Below, piece by piece: positions 17,253 through 25,310 of a stretch of DNA of 64,000 nt. Origin of the DNA: Trueperella abortisuis (GTDB lineage Bacteria; Actinomycetota; Actinomycetes; Actinomycetales; Actinomycetaceae); NCBI RefSeq assembly GCF_030811095.1, contig NZ_JAUSQL010000001.1:992001-1056000 (forward strand), written 5' to 3'. Both the position numbers and the translations under genes were made by a program. The notes under the pieces were generated by a model. That model was not told the DNA's origin. It searched no databases and saw nothing but the letters and a program-made list of their open reading frames with translations. The first letter of the stretch is position 1. Each line of letters starts with the position of its first letter.

Positions 17253-18580
17253 TGTATCACCTTATCGGCGCGGGAGGCGCGGGCATGAGCGTGGTCGGCG
17301 AGCTTCTGCTTGAGCGCGGCGAGACCGTGACCGGCTCGGATCGCCAGGATTCGGCCAACCTCGAACGTCTGAAGGCCGCGGGCGCCACCGTCTACGTCGG
17401 CCATGACGCGGCGAACGTCGACCCGACCGCCACCGTGGTCCTGTCTACCGCAATCAAGGCAGACAACCCCGAGCTGCGCATCGCCACGGAGCGCGGCCAG
17501 CAGGTCATCCACCGCAGCCAGGCGCTCGCCATCGCGGCGGCGGACAAGGACTTTGTGGCTGTTGCGGGCGCGCACGGGAAGACGACGACGTCGGGCATGC
17601 TCGCCGTGGCGCTGTCCGAATTGGGGCGTGATCCTTCGCGGGCGATCGGGGGGCGGCTCGCCGGCGGGGCATCCGGCGCGCATTTGGGGCGCGGCTCGAT
17701 GTTTATTGCCGAGGCTGACGAGTCCGACGGGTCTTTCCTCAACTACCGCCCGCGCGTGGCGCTGGTGACGAACGTGGAGCCTGACCACCTCGACCACTAC
17801 GGCTCGAAGGAGGCCTTCTTCGAGGCCTTCGTGGAGTTTGCCCACCGGATTGGGTTCGGGGGCCTGCTCGTGGCGTGCGCGGACAGCGACGGCGCCCTTG
17901 AGCTGGCTGAACGTGCCCGGTCGGAGGGCATCCGGGCATGGACCTACGGGCGCGGCGAGGGGCTGGAGAATCACGCCCACGTGGAGGACACGGACTCGGG
18001 TGCGCGGATCACGTTCCGCGGCAAGCCGATTGACCTGCACCTTGCCGTCCCGGGCAAGCACAACATTCTTAACGCTACCGGCGCATTGCTCGTCGGCGTG
18101 GAGCTTGGTGAGGAGCCGGCGCAGATGGCGGCGGCCCTGGCCACATTCCGCGGGACCGGGCGGCGCTTTGAGCTTCGCGGCGAGGTGGCGGGTCGGCGCG
18201 TGATCGACGATTACGCACACCACCCCACGGAGGTGCGCGCCACGCTCGAGACGGCCCGCCAGCAGACGACGGCGGGTGTGCGGGTGCTCTTCCAGCCCCA
18301 CCTCTATTCGCGCACGCAGATCTTCGCCGAGGAGTTCGCTCGCGCGCTCGCACTTGCGGACTCGGTGGTGGTCACATCGGTCTACGCCGCGCGTGAGGTG
18401 CCCTCGGACGGCGCTGAGGCGAACGTCATCACCGACCAGCTACCGGGCTCGGAGCTGGTGACCGACCGCGTGGAGGCCGCGCGCCGCATCGCCGCGCTCT
18501 CCGAGCCGGGCGACATCATCTTGACGATGGGTGCGGGGGACGTGACGGAGCTGGCTGACGTCGTGCTCGAGGCGCTATGA
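17249..18580 (+). CDS. murC: UDP-MurNAc:L-alanine ligase
   Basis: A 443-residue Mur ligase that adds the first amino acid, L-alanine, to UDP-MurNAc. It starts with HLIGAGGAGMSVVGELL, the nucleotide-binding loop of MurC, has the P-loop GAHGKTTT at residues 107-114, the EADESDGSF motif and the C-terminal DDYAHHPTEV motif. ATG 17249 and ATG 17252 are both possible; the first overlaps the murG stop. As usual in actinobacteria, no ddl or murB lies between murC and ftsQ. Confidence 0.95.
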   Translation: MMYHLIGAGGAGMSVVGELLLERGETVTGSDRQDSANLERLKAAGATVYVGHDAANVDPTATVVLSTAIKADNPELRIATERGQQVIHRSQALAIAAADKDFVAVAGAHGKTTTSGMLAVALSELGRDPSRAIGGRLAGGASGAHLGRGSMFIAEADESDGSFLNYRPRVALVTNVEPDHLDHYGSKEAFFEAFVEFAHRIGFGGLLVACADSDGALELAERARSEGIRAWTYGRGEGLENHAHVEDTDSGARITFRGKPIDLHLAVPGKHNILNATGALLVGVELGEEPAQMAAALATFRGTGRRFELRGEVAGRRVIDDYAHHPTEVRATLETARQQTTAGVRVLFQPHLYSRTQIFAEEFARALALADSVVVTSVYAAREVPSDGAEANVITDQLPGSELVTDRVEAARRIAALSEPGDIILTMGAGDVTELADVVLEAL

Positions 18581-19644
18581 GAGCACCTCGGCAACCGAAG
18601 AAGCCGCGCAAGCTCACCGGTGGCGCCCGCGAGCGTGACAGCGGTGGGGAGCTTCGCCAGCCGCCCCCGCGCGCGGAGGACTACATCCCCACGGCGCCGA
18701 TGGTTCCGCTCGAGCTTGAGGATGAGGATCATGGCTCGGAGGAAAGCTATCTCGAGAGCCAAGCGTACGGCCGGGAGGAATCAGAGAAGGGTGACGGCGT
18801 GCCACTCTCCGGCTCCGAGGTCGGGCGGGGGCCGGGAAGGCTGAGCCTCCTGACGCAGTCCGCGCGTGCCGCGGGCGCCGAACTGGGCAGGCGGCTCGCC
18901 TCCCGGCGTTCGGATCAGGGCGACCTTCAAGCGCGTCGGACCGAGCGCAAGCGCGAGGCGCGCCGCCTCCGCCTCAAGAGGCTGGGGATCGGCGCGAGCG
19001 TCGTTGCGCTCCTGGCTCTGGCCGGGTGGGTCGCATTCGCCTCTCCGCTCCTGCGCTACGAGTATTCGGCCGACCAGATCGGCGGATACGCGGCCAACTC
19101 GATCGTCGACAAGACCGAGCTCGAGCAGCTGGTGGCAAGCCACGACGGCCAGAACCTCCTCCTGCTCGACGCGGACGCGTTGGCGGGCGACATTCGGGAC
19201 ATCCCGGAGATCGCCAGCGCGACGGTGACGAAGGACTACCGCCACCGCCTGCGCATCGAGATCACCGAGTCGGTGCCCGTGGCCTGTCTCGGCCCCAAGG
19301 ACCAGTGCAGCGCGGTGGCGGCGGACGGGACGGAGCTGAGCGTGCCGGCCGAACTCGCTGCCAGCCTGCCCCGGATCAGTCACAGCGACGGGCTCGACCC
19401 GGCACAGGCGATCTCGGACGGACTTGGGGTGCTGAGCACGCTCGATCAGGGTGTGCTCGGGCAGGTCACCGAGGCGTCGGTCGCCAAGGGTAACCTGGTC
19501 ACGCTCCACCTCACGCAGGGGCGCACGGTCTTCTGGGGCGGCCTCGAGAGGGGCGAATTCAAGGCCCAGGTGCTCGCCGTGCTCCTGACCCAGACGGCCA
19601 GCTACTTCGACGTTTCCGTGCCGGACGCGCCTGTGAGCCGATGA
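18577..19644 (+). CDS. ftsQ: Cell division protein FtsQ/DivIB
   Basis: A 355-residue bitopic membrane protein. The N-terminal cytoplasmic part is long (about 135 residues), basic at first and then rich in acidic and proline residues. One membrane helix (about 143-162) leads to the POTRA domain (LLRYEYSADQIGGY onward) and the FtsQ beta domain. FtsQ links FtsB/DivIC and FtsL to the divisome. The start overlaps the murC stop (ATGA). A 113-base gap with a perfect inverted repeat separates it from ftsZ. Confidence 0.9.
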   Translation: MRAPRQPKKPRKLTGGARERDSGGELRQPPPRAEDYIPTAPMVPLELEDEDHGSEESYLESQAYGREESEKGDGVPLSGSEVGRGPGRLSLLTQSARAAGAELGRRLASRRSDQGDLQARRTERKREARRLRLKRLGIGASVVALLALAGWVAFASPLLRYEYSADQIGGYAANSIVDKTELEQLVASHDGQNLLLLDADALAGDIRDIPEIASATVTKDYRHRLRIEITESVPVACLGPKDQCSAVAADGTELSVPAELAASLPRISHSDGLDPAQAISDGLGVLSTLDQGVLGQVTEASVAKGNLVTLHLTQGRTVFWGGLERGEFKAQVLAVLLTQTASYFDVSVPDAPVSR

Positions 19645-19720
19645 ATCTGGCAACACACCCGCGTGGTCATTGAATTTGGCTTCCCAGATCTCTACCTTTT
19701 TCGCGAGGTTGGAGACAGAA

Positions 19721-19743
19721 AACTTCAAGTACAACTTGAAGTT
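19721..19743. promoter_or_regulatory. Perfect inverted repeat in front of ftsZ
   Basis: AACTTCAAGT (19721-19730), spacer ACA, then ACTTGAAGTT (19734-19743): an exact 10-base inverted repeat ending just before the ftsZ ribosome site (GGAAGG, 19745-19750). It is AT-rich and has no T tract, so it is more likely an operator or an mRNA hairpin near the start than a terminator. Confidence 0.7.
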
Positions 19744-19757
19744 CGGAAGGAAAACAC

Positions 19758-20948
19758 ATGTACGCTCTGAACAACTCTGCAAGCATCAAGGTTGTTGGTG
19801 TCGGCGGAGGCGGCGTCAACGCCGTCGATCGCATGATCCAGGATGGTCTTGCCGGCGTCGATTTCATCGCCGTTAACACCGACAGCCAGTCCCTGGCCAA
19901 GTCTGAGGCCGAAACCAAGATCGACATCGGGCGCGACGTCTCGAACGGCCTGGGGGCCGGCGCGGACCCGACCGTGGGTAAGCGCGCGGCTGAGGAAAAC
20001 CTCGACGTGGTGGTCTCCACCCTCGAGGGAGCGGACATGGTGTTCGTCACCGCGGGCGAGGGCGGCGGAACCGGCACCGGCGCCGCACCCGTTATCGCCC
20101 GCGCCGCCCGCGAACAGGGCGCGCTCACCGTGGGCGTGGTCACCCGCCCGTTCTCCTTCGAGGGACTCCAGCGTTCGCGCAACGCCAACGACGGGATTCG
20201 TGAGCTGCGCGACGCCGTCGACACCCTCATCGTTATCCCGAATGACCGTCTGCTCGAGGTCACCGAGGAGGACCTGTCCATCATCGAGGCCTACCGTCTC
20301 GCCGATGAGGTGCTCCAAAACGGCGTGAAGGGCATCTCCGACCTCATCACGATGCCGGGTGTGGTCAACGTCGACTTCGCGGACGTGAAGACGATCATGA
20401 AGGACGCCGGAACCGCGATCATGGGCATCGGCACCGCCAACGGCCCCGACCGCGCGCTGCGCGCCACCGAGAACGCCATCTCCTCCCCGCTGCTTGAGGC
20501 GCGCATCGACGGCGCCCACGGCGTGCTCCTTGCCTTCACCTCCTCCACCGACCTTGGCCTGCGCGAGCAGTCCGAGGCGGCGCAGATGGTCAAGGAGGCC
20601 GTGGACCCGAATGCGAACATCATCATCGGCATCATCGTCGACGAGTCGCTGGGCGACGACGTGCGTGTGACCGTCATCGCTGCCGGCTTCGACGAGACCG
20701 ACGACGTGTTGCGCGACCCCGCCGCACCCGTGCAGCAGGCGGCACCCACGGTTCCGGCTACGCCGGTGGTTCCCGCCGCGCCAACCGATGAGCGCACGCC
20801 CGGCCAGGCATATCAGCAAGAGCAGCCTGTTCCCACGGCCCACCGCCCCGCGGTGAGCGGAACTCCGCTCGAGGTGCCGGTGATCGACGAGCCGAAGCGC
20901 CAGCGCCCGGACCTGGACATTCCGCCCTTCCTCTTCGGCGACGAGTAG
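19758..20948 (+). CDS. ftsZ: Cell division GTPase FtsZ
   Basis: A 396-residue tubulin-like GTPase that forms the Z ring. The N-terminal VVGVGGGGVNAVDRMI, the tubulin signature GGGTGTGAAP near residues 101-110 and the T7-loop region are intact. A proline/alanine-rich linker follows residue 315, and the C-terminal peptide DIPPFLFGDE is the docking site for SepF and other partners. SepF is encoded downstream and FtsA is absent, the normal actinobacterial arrangement. The upstream gap carries a 23-base inverted repeat, and a strong terminator follows. Confidence 0.97.
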   Translation: MYALNNSASIKVVGVGGGGVNAVDRMIQDGLAGVDFIAVNTDSQSLAKSEAETKIDIGRDVSNGLGAGADPTVGKRAAEENLDVVVSTLEGADMVFVTAGEGGGTGTGAAPVIARAAREQGALTVGVVTRPFSFEGLQRSRNANDGIRELRDAVDTLIVIPNDRLLEVTEEDLSIIEAYRLADEVLQNGVKGISDLITMPGVVNVDFADVKTIMKDAGTAIMGIGTANGPDRALRATENAISSPLLEARIDGAHGVLLAFTSSTDLGLREQSEAAQMVKEAVDPNANIIIGIIVDESLGDDVRVTVIAAGFDETDDVLRDPAAPVQQAAPTVPATPVVPAAPTDERTPGQAYQQEQPVPTAHRPAVSGTPLEVPVIDEPKRQRPDLDIPPFLFGDE

Positions 20949-20965
20949 AGCCTTCCTCCAACCTG

Positions 20966-20998
20966 TCCCCGGCGCGCTCATGCGCACCGGGGATTTTT
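20966..20998 (+). terminator. Rho-independent terminator after ftsZ
   Basis: Stem TCCCCGG/CCGGGGA extended after one mismatch by GCGC/GCGC around a TCAT loop, followed by TTTTT at 20994-20998. It closes the division cluster. Confidence 0.9.
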
Positions 20999-21000
20999 GG

Positions 21001-21006
21001 CACAAT
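21001..21006 (+). promoter_or_regulatory. -10-like element for leaderless pgeF message
   Basis: CACAAT ends 6 bases before the GTG at 21013, directly after the ftsZ terminator T tract. Confidence 0.45.
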
Positions 21007-21012
21007 GGGAAC

Positions 21013-21792
21013 GTGTCTTCTTCATCCCTCATCGATTGGTTCCACGGTCCGCTCCCGCCCGGCGTTCGGGCGGGTTTCACCAGCGTCCGAGGAGGGTCCT
21101 CGACGGGGGAGTACGCCTCCCTCAACCTGGGCTTCCACGTGGGCGACGACCGCGGGGCCGTGGAGGCTAACCGAAAGAGATTCGAGGGGAGCATCGGCCA
21201 ATCGGTCGCCTGGATGAACCAGGTTCACGCCGACCACATCGCCGACTTTCGCGACTCGCGCCTCGAGGCGGGTTTTCTCAACGTCGGCGATGCGGACGCG
21301 ATCGTCGTCGGCCGCGGGCAAGCGGCCGCCGTTATGGTCGCCGACTGCGTGCCGCTCATCCTGGTGGCGGCGAGCGGGGAGCGCGGCGCCGTCGTCCACG
21401 TCGGGCGAGCAGGCCTCGACCTCGGCATCGGCCCGGCCACCGTTGAGCGCCTCGGTGAGGACGTTATCGCGATCCTGGGTCCCTCAATCTGCGGGCGCTG
21501 CTACGAGGTCAGCTCACAACTGGCCGACGAGGTCGGTGGGCGCTGGCCGGCAAGCCGCGCCACGACGTCGTGGGGAACGCCCGCGCTGGATATCCCGGCG
21601 GGCCTGGAGACCCAGCTGCGGGAGTGCGGCGTGAGTGAGATTCACCGCTCGCCCGTATGCACCTACGAGTCTGCGGAGCACTATTCGCACCGGCGCGCCA
21701 CGCACGCCCGAACCCAGACGGGCCGCTTCGTCGGAGTGCTCCAGATCGTGCGACACACCGGCGTCGTTCGCGGAAATAGCCGGTTTCTCTAA
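21013..21792 (+). CDS. pgeF: Peptidoglycan editing / multicopper polyphenol oxidase-like protein (YfiH/PgeF, LACC1 family)
   Basis: A 259-residue protein of the YfiH/LACC1 family. Family hallmarks are visible: TSVRGGSSTGEYASLNLG, the metal-binding NQVHADH and MVADCVPLIL stretches, and GPSICGRCYEV. The usual HAGWRG is here HVGRAG, keeping the histidine. Members have purine nucleoside phosphorylase and adenosine deaminase activity, and PgeF of E. coli removes wrongly made UDP-MurNAc-L-Ser. The GTG at 21013 is preferred because the earlier in-frame ATG at 20980 lies in the loop of the ftsZ terminator. The gene sits between ftsZ and sepF as in other actinobacteria, but the usual neighbour yggS is missing. 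Confidence 0.85.
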   Translation: MSSSSLIDWFHGPLPPGVRAGFTSVRGGSSTGEYASLNLGFHVGDDRGAVEANRKRFEGSIGQSVAWMNQVHADHIADFRDSRLEAGFLNVGDADAIVVGRGQAAAVMVADCVPLILVAASGERGAVVHVGRAGLDLGIGPATVERLGEDVIAILGPSICGRCYEVSSQLADEVGGRWPASRATTSWGTPALDIPAGLETQLRECGVSEIHRSPVCTYESAEHYSHRRATHARTQTGRFVGVLQIVRHTGVVRGNSRFL

Positions 21793-21829
21793 TAGTTTAG
21801 AAGACAGCCAACGCGAGAGAGGTGCACCC

Positions 21830-22243
21830 ATGGGATTGTTTGACAAGATTGCGGCAAAGGCGATGCCGGAGGACGACTACGAGGACGTCGACTACGGCGA
21901 GTACGAGGACTACGAGGACGAGGCGCACGATGATTACGAGAGCGTGAGCCCGATCCGACCCGTGGCCCAAGCACCCGAAGTCGCCCGCATCGTGACGGTG
22001 TGGGTCGCCACATTCCGCGACGCCGCGGACTTCGCTACGGAGTTCCGCAACGGCCTTCCCGTGGTGCTCAACCTTTCGGAGGCGGCAGACGACGAGCGCA
22101 AGCGTATCGTGGACTTCGCCTACGGGCTGACCTTCGGCCTCGAGGGCTCCTTTAGCAGCATCTCCGACGACGTCTTCCTCCTGACCCCGAAGTCGGTCAA
22201 GATCGACTCGTACGGCACGGAAGCCACGCGCGCCTTCTCCTGA
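21830..22243 (+). CDS. sepF: Z-ring anchor protein SepF
   Basis: A 137-residue protein: an N-terminal amphipathic helix (MGLFDKIAAKAM) for membrane binding, a very acidic linker rich in Asp, Glu and Tyr (about residues 13-40), and the C-terminal SepF core that binds the FtsZ tail. In actinobacteria SepF replaces FtsA as membrane tether. The ATG follows a GAGAGAGGTG site. It overlaps yggT by one base (TGATG). Confidence 0.92.
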   Translation: MGLFDKIAAKAMPEDDYEDVDYGEYEDYEDEAHDDYESVSPIRPVAQAPEVARIVTVWVATFRDAADFATEFRNGLPVVLNLSEAADDERKRIVDFAYGLTFGLEGSFSSISDDVFLLTPKSVKIDSYGTEATRAFS

Positions 22244-22527
22244 TGGGTATCGTCGGGCTACTCCTTTTCTGGGCCTGCCAGTTCTACATCCTGGTTCTCA
22301 TCGGGCGGGTAGTGCTGGACTTCGTCCAGATCCTCTCGCGGGACTGGTACCCCACGGGTGGGCTTGTCGTGGTGGCCAACTTGGTCTACAAGCTGACCGA
22401 CCCGCCGCTGAAATTCCTCGGCCGGTTTATCCCCCCGCTCAACCTCGGCGGGGTCAGCCTCGACCTGGGCTTTATTGTCCTGTTTATCGCTGTTCAGGTG
22501 ATCCAGCGTTTCGCCTACCTGCTCTAG
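22243..22527 (+). CDS. YggT family membrane protein
   Basis: A 94-residue protein with two membrane segments (about 5-25 and 70-92) flanking a conserved amphipathic stretch ending in DPPLKFLGRFIPP, diagnostic of the YggT family. Function is not firmly known; the family travels with sepF and divIVA near the division cluster. The start overlaps the sepF stop. Confidence 0.88.
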   Translation: MGIVGLLLFWACQFYILVLIGRVVLDFVQILSRDWYPTGGLVVVANLVYKLTDPPLKFLGRFIPPLNLGGVSLDLGFIVLFIAVQVIQRFAYLL

Positions 22528-22633
22528 GTGCGCCCGTGACTTTCGTCTGTGGTGTGGGCGTTTCTCGGGGTGCCAGAGCCGCGAATTGTGACGTGATAAA
22601 CGGTGAAGGTGTGTCAATACTCAATTAACCGCT

Positions 22634-22697
22634 AGGTATAAGTCGCGTTGGTCTAGTAGTCTAAACCGGGACGAGGGTTTATACCTGAGGTATACCT
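22634..22697. promoter_or_regulatory. Repeated AGGTATA/TATACCT sites before divIVA
   Basis: TATACCTGAGGTATA at 22680-22694 is an exact 15-base palindrome around a central G. A further TATACCT overlaps it at 22691-22697, and a separate AGGTATA half-site lies at 22634-22640. This looks like a dimer operator or a promoter region with several -10-like sites. The 207-base gap between yggT and divIVA holds nothing else recognised. Confidence 0.5.
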
Positions 22698-22734
22698 CCC
22701 GCAACTATCATTAATAAACTACGAGGTGAAGAAC

Positions 22735-23328
22735 ATGGCTCAGCTAACCGAGCACGATGTCGTCAATATGCGCTTCAACGAACCGAAGCGTGCCGAGGAT
22801 GGCTTCGATAAGGACCAGGTCGATTTCTTCCTCGACGAGGTCGCCGAAACCATCGCGACCCTGACGAAGGAGAAGGCTGAGCTCGAGGCCCAGCTGCAGA
22901 CGGCAAAGGCTCGCATCACCGAGCTCGAGAACCAGCTAGGCCTTTCCACTCCGCAGGCTGACCAGGCTGCGCCGTCGGACGCCACCTCCACCGCCCAGTT
23001 CGCTCAGGTCCAGCCGGCGGCCAGCGAGGTCACGGATGCCACCTCGATGCTTGCCCTCGCCCAGCGCCTTCACGACGAGCACGTGGCCAACGGCAAGGCC
23101 GAGGAGGAGCGGATCATCACCGAGGCGAACGCCGAGCGCACCCGCATCATCACCGAGGCGGAGGACATCCACAACCGCACGCTCACCAAGCTGGAGGAGG
23201 AGCGCTCGCTGCTCGAGCGCAAGATCTCCGAGCTGCGCGAGTTCGAGCGTGACTACCGCACGCGTCTGCGTAGCTACCTCGAGTCGCTGCTGCAGAATGT
23301 CGAGATGCAGAACAACTCCAACCAGTAG
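22735..23328 (+). CDS. divIVA: Polar growth / division scaffold DivIVA (Wag31)
   Basis: A 197-residue coiled-coil protein. The N-terminal lipid-binding domain carries NMRFNEPKRAEDGFDKDQVDF-type residues (about 10-30), followed by a long coiled coil, a low-complexity linker rich in Gln, Ala and Ser (about 73-100), and a second coiled coil to about residue 185. DivIVA binds curved membrane at poles and septa and organises polar wall growth. ATG 22735 is chosen because the GAGGTGA site lies 6-7 bases upstream; a GTG at 22726 overlaps that site. It has its own upstream region with a palindrome. Confidence 0.92.
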   Translation: MAQLTEHDVVNMRFNEPKRAEDGFDKDQVDFFLDEVAETIATLTKEKAELEAQLQTAKARITELENQLGLSTPQADQAAPSDATSTAQFAQVQPAASEVTDATSMLALAQRLHDEHVANGKAEEERIITEANAERTRIITEAEDIHNRTLTKLEEERSLLERKISELREFERDYRTRLRSYLESLLQNVEMQNNSNQ

Positions 23329-23343
23329 TTCTTGTCATGGGTG

Positions 23344-23373
23344 AGGAGGGCGCGTGGGTGTCCTCCTTTCCTT
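23344..23373 (+). terminator. Possible terminator after divIVA
   Basis: AGGAGG/CCTCCT six-base stem with a 12-base loop, followed by TTCCTT. Moderate strength; lspA starts only 10 bases later. Confidence 0.45.
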
Positions 23374-23382
23374 GTGTGTGCG

Positions 23383-23844
23383 ATGAAGAAGATTCTTCCT
23401 TTTACTCTTGGCCTTGTCACCATTGCCATCGACCAGCTGGTCAAGCAGTGGGCGCTCGGCGCGCTCGGTGGCGGGGAGCGGATCGAGCTGCTCGGTAGCG
23501 TCCTGTCTTTGCGCCTCGTGTTTAATTCGGGTGCCGCATTCTCCTTGGGCAACTCGATGACGTGGGTGATCACGGCGATCGCCGTCGTCGTCAGCATCGG
23601 TCTGCCCTTTCTCATTGCGCGCAGCGCGCGCGTGCCCGCTATCATCCTCGGCTTTGTCTGGGGTGGAGCCGTGGGCAACCTGCTGGATCGGCTCTTCCGC
23701 GCGCCGGGATTCCCGGAGGGGCACGTGGTGGACATGATCGACTACAACGGCTACTTCGTGGGCAACGTGGCCGACATCGCGCTGGTGGCGGGCGTGGCGG
23801 CGCTCTTGTTCTACGAATTCTTCCACGCGGAGAAGGAGCAGTGA
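23383..23844 (+). CDS. lspA: Lipoprotein signal peptidase (signal peptidase II)
   Basis: A 153-residue membrane protease with four membrane helices that cleaves signal peptides of lipidated prolipoproteins. Conserved motifs are DQLVKQWA, FNSGAAFS, GNLLDRL and VVDMID followed by NVADIAL; the two catalytic aspartates are in these last two blocks. It would process the ZnuA and DUF6318 lipoproteins of this window. ATG 23383 gives the normal N-terminus, though no clear ribosome site is visible. It overlaps the next gene by GTGA. Confidence 0.92.
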   Translation: MKKILPFTLGLVTIAIDQLVKQWALGALGGGERIELLGSVLSLRLVFNSGAAFSLGNSMTWVITAIAVVVSIGLPFLIARSARVPAIILGFVWGGAVGNLLDRLFRAPGFPEGHVVDMIDYNGYFVGNVADIALVAGVAALLFYEFFHAEKEQ

Positions 23845-24770
23845 AGACCTACCTCGTTCCGGACGGGTTGGCGGGCGGTCGCGTGGACGCAACGCTCGCC
23901 ACGATCACCGGCCTGTCACGTGCCAAGTGCGCCGAACTGGTCGAAGGCGGCCAGGTGCGCTTGGATGGCGCCCGGCCCAAGAACTCGACCAGGGTGGCCG
24001 CGGGGAGTGTGCTGGAGGTGGAGCTACCGGGCGAGGAACCGGTAGTGCGCGAGACGCCGGTGGACGGCATGGGCGTGATCTTCGAAGATGAGGACATCAT
24101 CGTTGTCGACAAGCCCGCTGGTGTGGCCGCGCACGCCTCCCAGAATTTTGACGGCCCGAACGTGCTCGGGGCGCTACTCGCTTCGGGGGTGCGCTTGACG
24201 ACGTCGGGCCCGCAGGAGCGTCAAGGAATCGTCCACCGCCTCGACGTGGGCACGTCGGGGGCGATGGTGGTGGCCAAGTCCGAACGCGCCTACTCTGGAC
24301 TCAAGCACGCCTTCCGCGAGCGGCGGGTGAAGAAGATCTACCACGCGCTCGTCCAGGGCCTTCCGGATCCGATGTCCGGCACGGTTGACGCGCCGATTGG
24401 GCGCGACATGCGCCACCAGTGGAAGATGGGGATTCGCGCGGACGGCAAGCACGCGATCACGCACTACGACGTCGTCGAATCGATGGCGGGTGCCGCGCTT
24501 GTCGAGGTCCACTTGGAGACCGGGCGCACGCACCAGATCCGTGTCCACATGTCCGCCATCAAGCACCCCTGCCTGGGCGATGTCATGTACGGCGCCGATC
24601 CGGTGCAGGCGGAGAAGCTGGGGTTGGAACGCCAGTGGCTCCACGCGGTGCGTCTCGGTTTTGAACACCCGACGACCGGGCACTACATTGAATTTGAATC
24701 ACAGTATCCTGCGGATCTCGAACACGCTTTGGAAATTGTCCGCGAGGGAATGTATGAGGTGCGGCCGTGA
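23841..24770 (+). CDS. RluD-like 23S rRNA pseudouridine synthase
   Basis: A 309-residue RluA-family enzyme that isomerises specific uridines to pseudouridine. An N-terminal S4-like domain (about residues 12-75, with AKCAELVEGGQVRLDG) precedes the catalytic domain, whose HRLDVGTSG motif near residue 134 contains the catalytic aspartate. GRTHQIRVH is also conserved. The order lspA-rluD is common in actinobacteria and firmicutes. The GTG overlaps the lspA stop, implying coupling. The exact RNA target cannot be told from sequence. Confidence 0.9.
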   Translation: MKTYLVPDGLAGGRVDATLATITGLSRAKCAELVEGGQVRLDGARPKNSTRVAAGSVLEVELPGEEPVVRETPVDGMGVIFEDEDIIVVDKPAGVAAHASQNFDGPNVLGALLASGVRLTTSGPQERQGIVHRLDVGTSGAMVVAKSERAYSGLKHAFRERRVKKIYHALVQGLPDPMSGTVDAPIGRDMRHQWKMGIRADGKHAITHYDVVESMAGAALVEVHLETGRTHQIRVHMSAIKHPCLGDVMYGADPVQAEKLGLERQWLHAVRLGFEHPTTGHYIEFESQYPADLEHALEIVREGMYEVRP

Positions 24771-25228
24771 ACGTGTGGGAAGTGAGCACTGAGGAGGAAC
24801 TCGAGCGATGCTTCGCCATCCGCCTCGCGGTCTTCGTTGACGAGCAGAACGTGGCCGCAGAAAACGAGATCGACGCGCTCGATCTCGATCCGTCCACGCG
24901 CCACGTGCTCGCCGAGGTCGACGGTCGCGACGCCGGCACGGCGCGCCTCCTCGTGGACGGGCCGGGGCGCGTGCACGTGGGCCGCATGGCGGTACACGCG
25001 TGGACTCGGGGGACTGGGGTCGGGCGCGCGGTCATGATGAAGATTCACGAGATGGCGCTTGACTATGCCGTGGACGGCGTCACCCGATCCGAGCTGTCGG
25101 CGCAGGAAGCCGCGATGGGCTTTTACCGCAGCCTCGGTTACGAGGTGAAGAACGGGCAGCGTTACCTGGACGAGGGCATCTGGCATCAGGACATGATCCT
25201 CGATCTGCGACGCGCCGACGTGAGGTAG
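24767..25228 (+). CDS. GNAT family N-acetyltransferase
   Basis: A 153-residue single-domain acetyltransferase. It opens like the ElaA/YjcF subgroup (RLAVFVDEQNVAAENEID), and the acetyl-CoA-binding region VGRMAVHAWTRGTGVGRAVM is near residues 66-85, with a C-terminal SELSAQEAAMGFYRSLGY. The substrate is unknown. The GTG overlaps the stop of the rluD-like gene, so it ends this operon. Confidence 0.85.
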   Translation: MNVWEVSTEEELERCFAIRLAVFVDEQNVAAENEIDALDLDPSTRHVLAEVDGRDAGTARLLVDGPGRVHVGRMAVHAWTRGTGVGRAVMMKIHEMALDYAVDGVTRSELSAQEAAMGFYRSLGYEVKNGQRYLDEGIWHQDMILDLRRADVR

Positions 25229-25297
25229 TTTTGCGCGTCTTCCTAGGATGAGCGCGGGCTTGCTCCGACGTCACAGTTTTTTGTCGGAGACCCTCGC

Positions 25298-25303
25298 TAG
25301 ACT
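25298..25303 (+). promoter_or_regulatory. -10-like element for leaderless dnaE message
   Basis: TAGACT ends 7 bases before the dnaE ATG at 25311, and no Shine-Dalgarno is present. Confidence 0.45.
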
Positions 25304-25310
25304 ACATCCC

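Noticed and set aside
20980..21012. In-frame ATG upstream of the pgeF GTG
   Set aside because: The ATG is in the loop of the ftsZ terminator hairpin, so any mRNA carrying it would be unlikely, and family length fits the later GTG.
25248..25310. N-terminal extension of dnaE
   Set aside because: The extra 21 residues are not typical of DnaE, and the -10-like TAGACT lies inside them.
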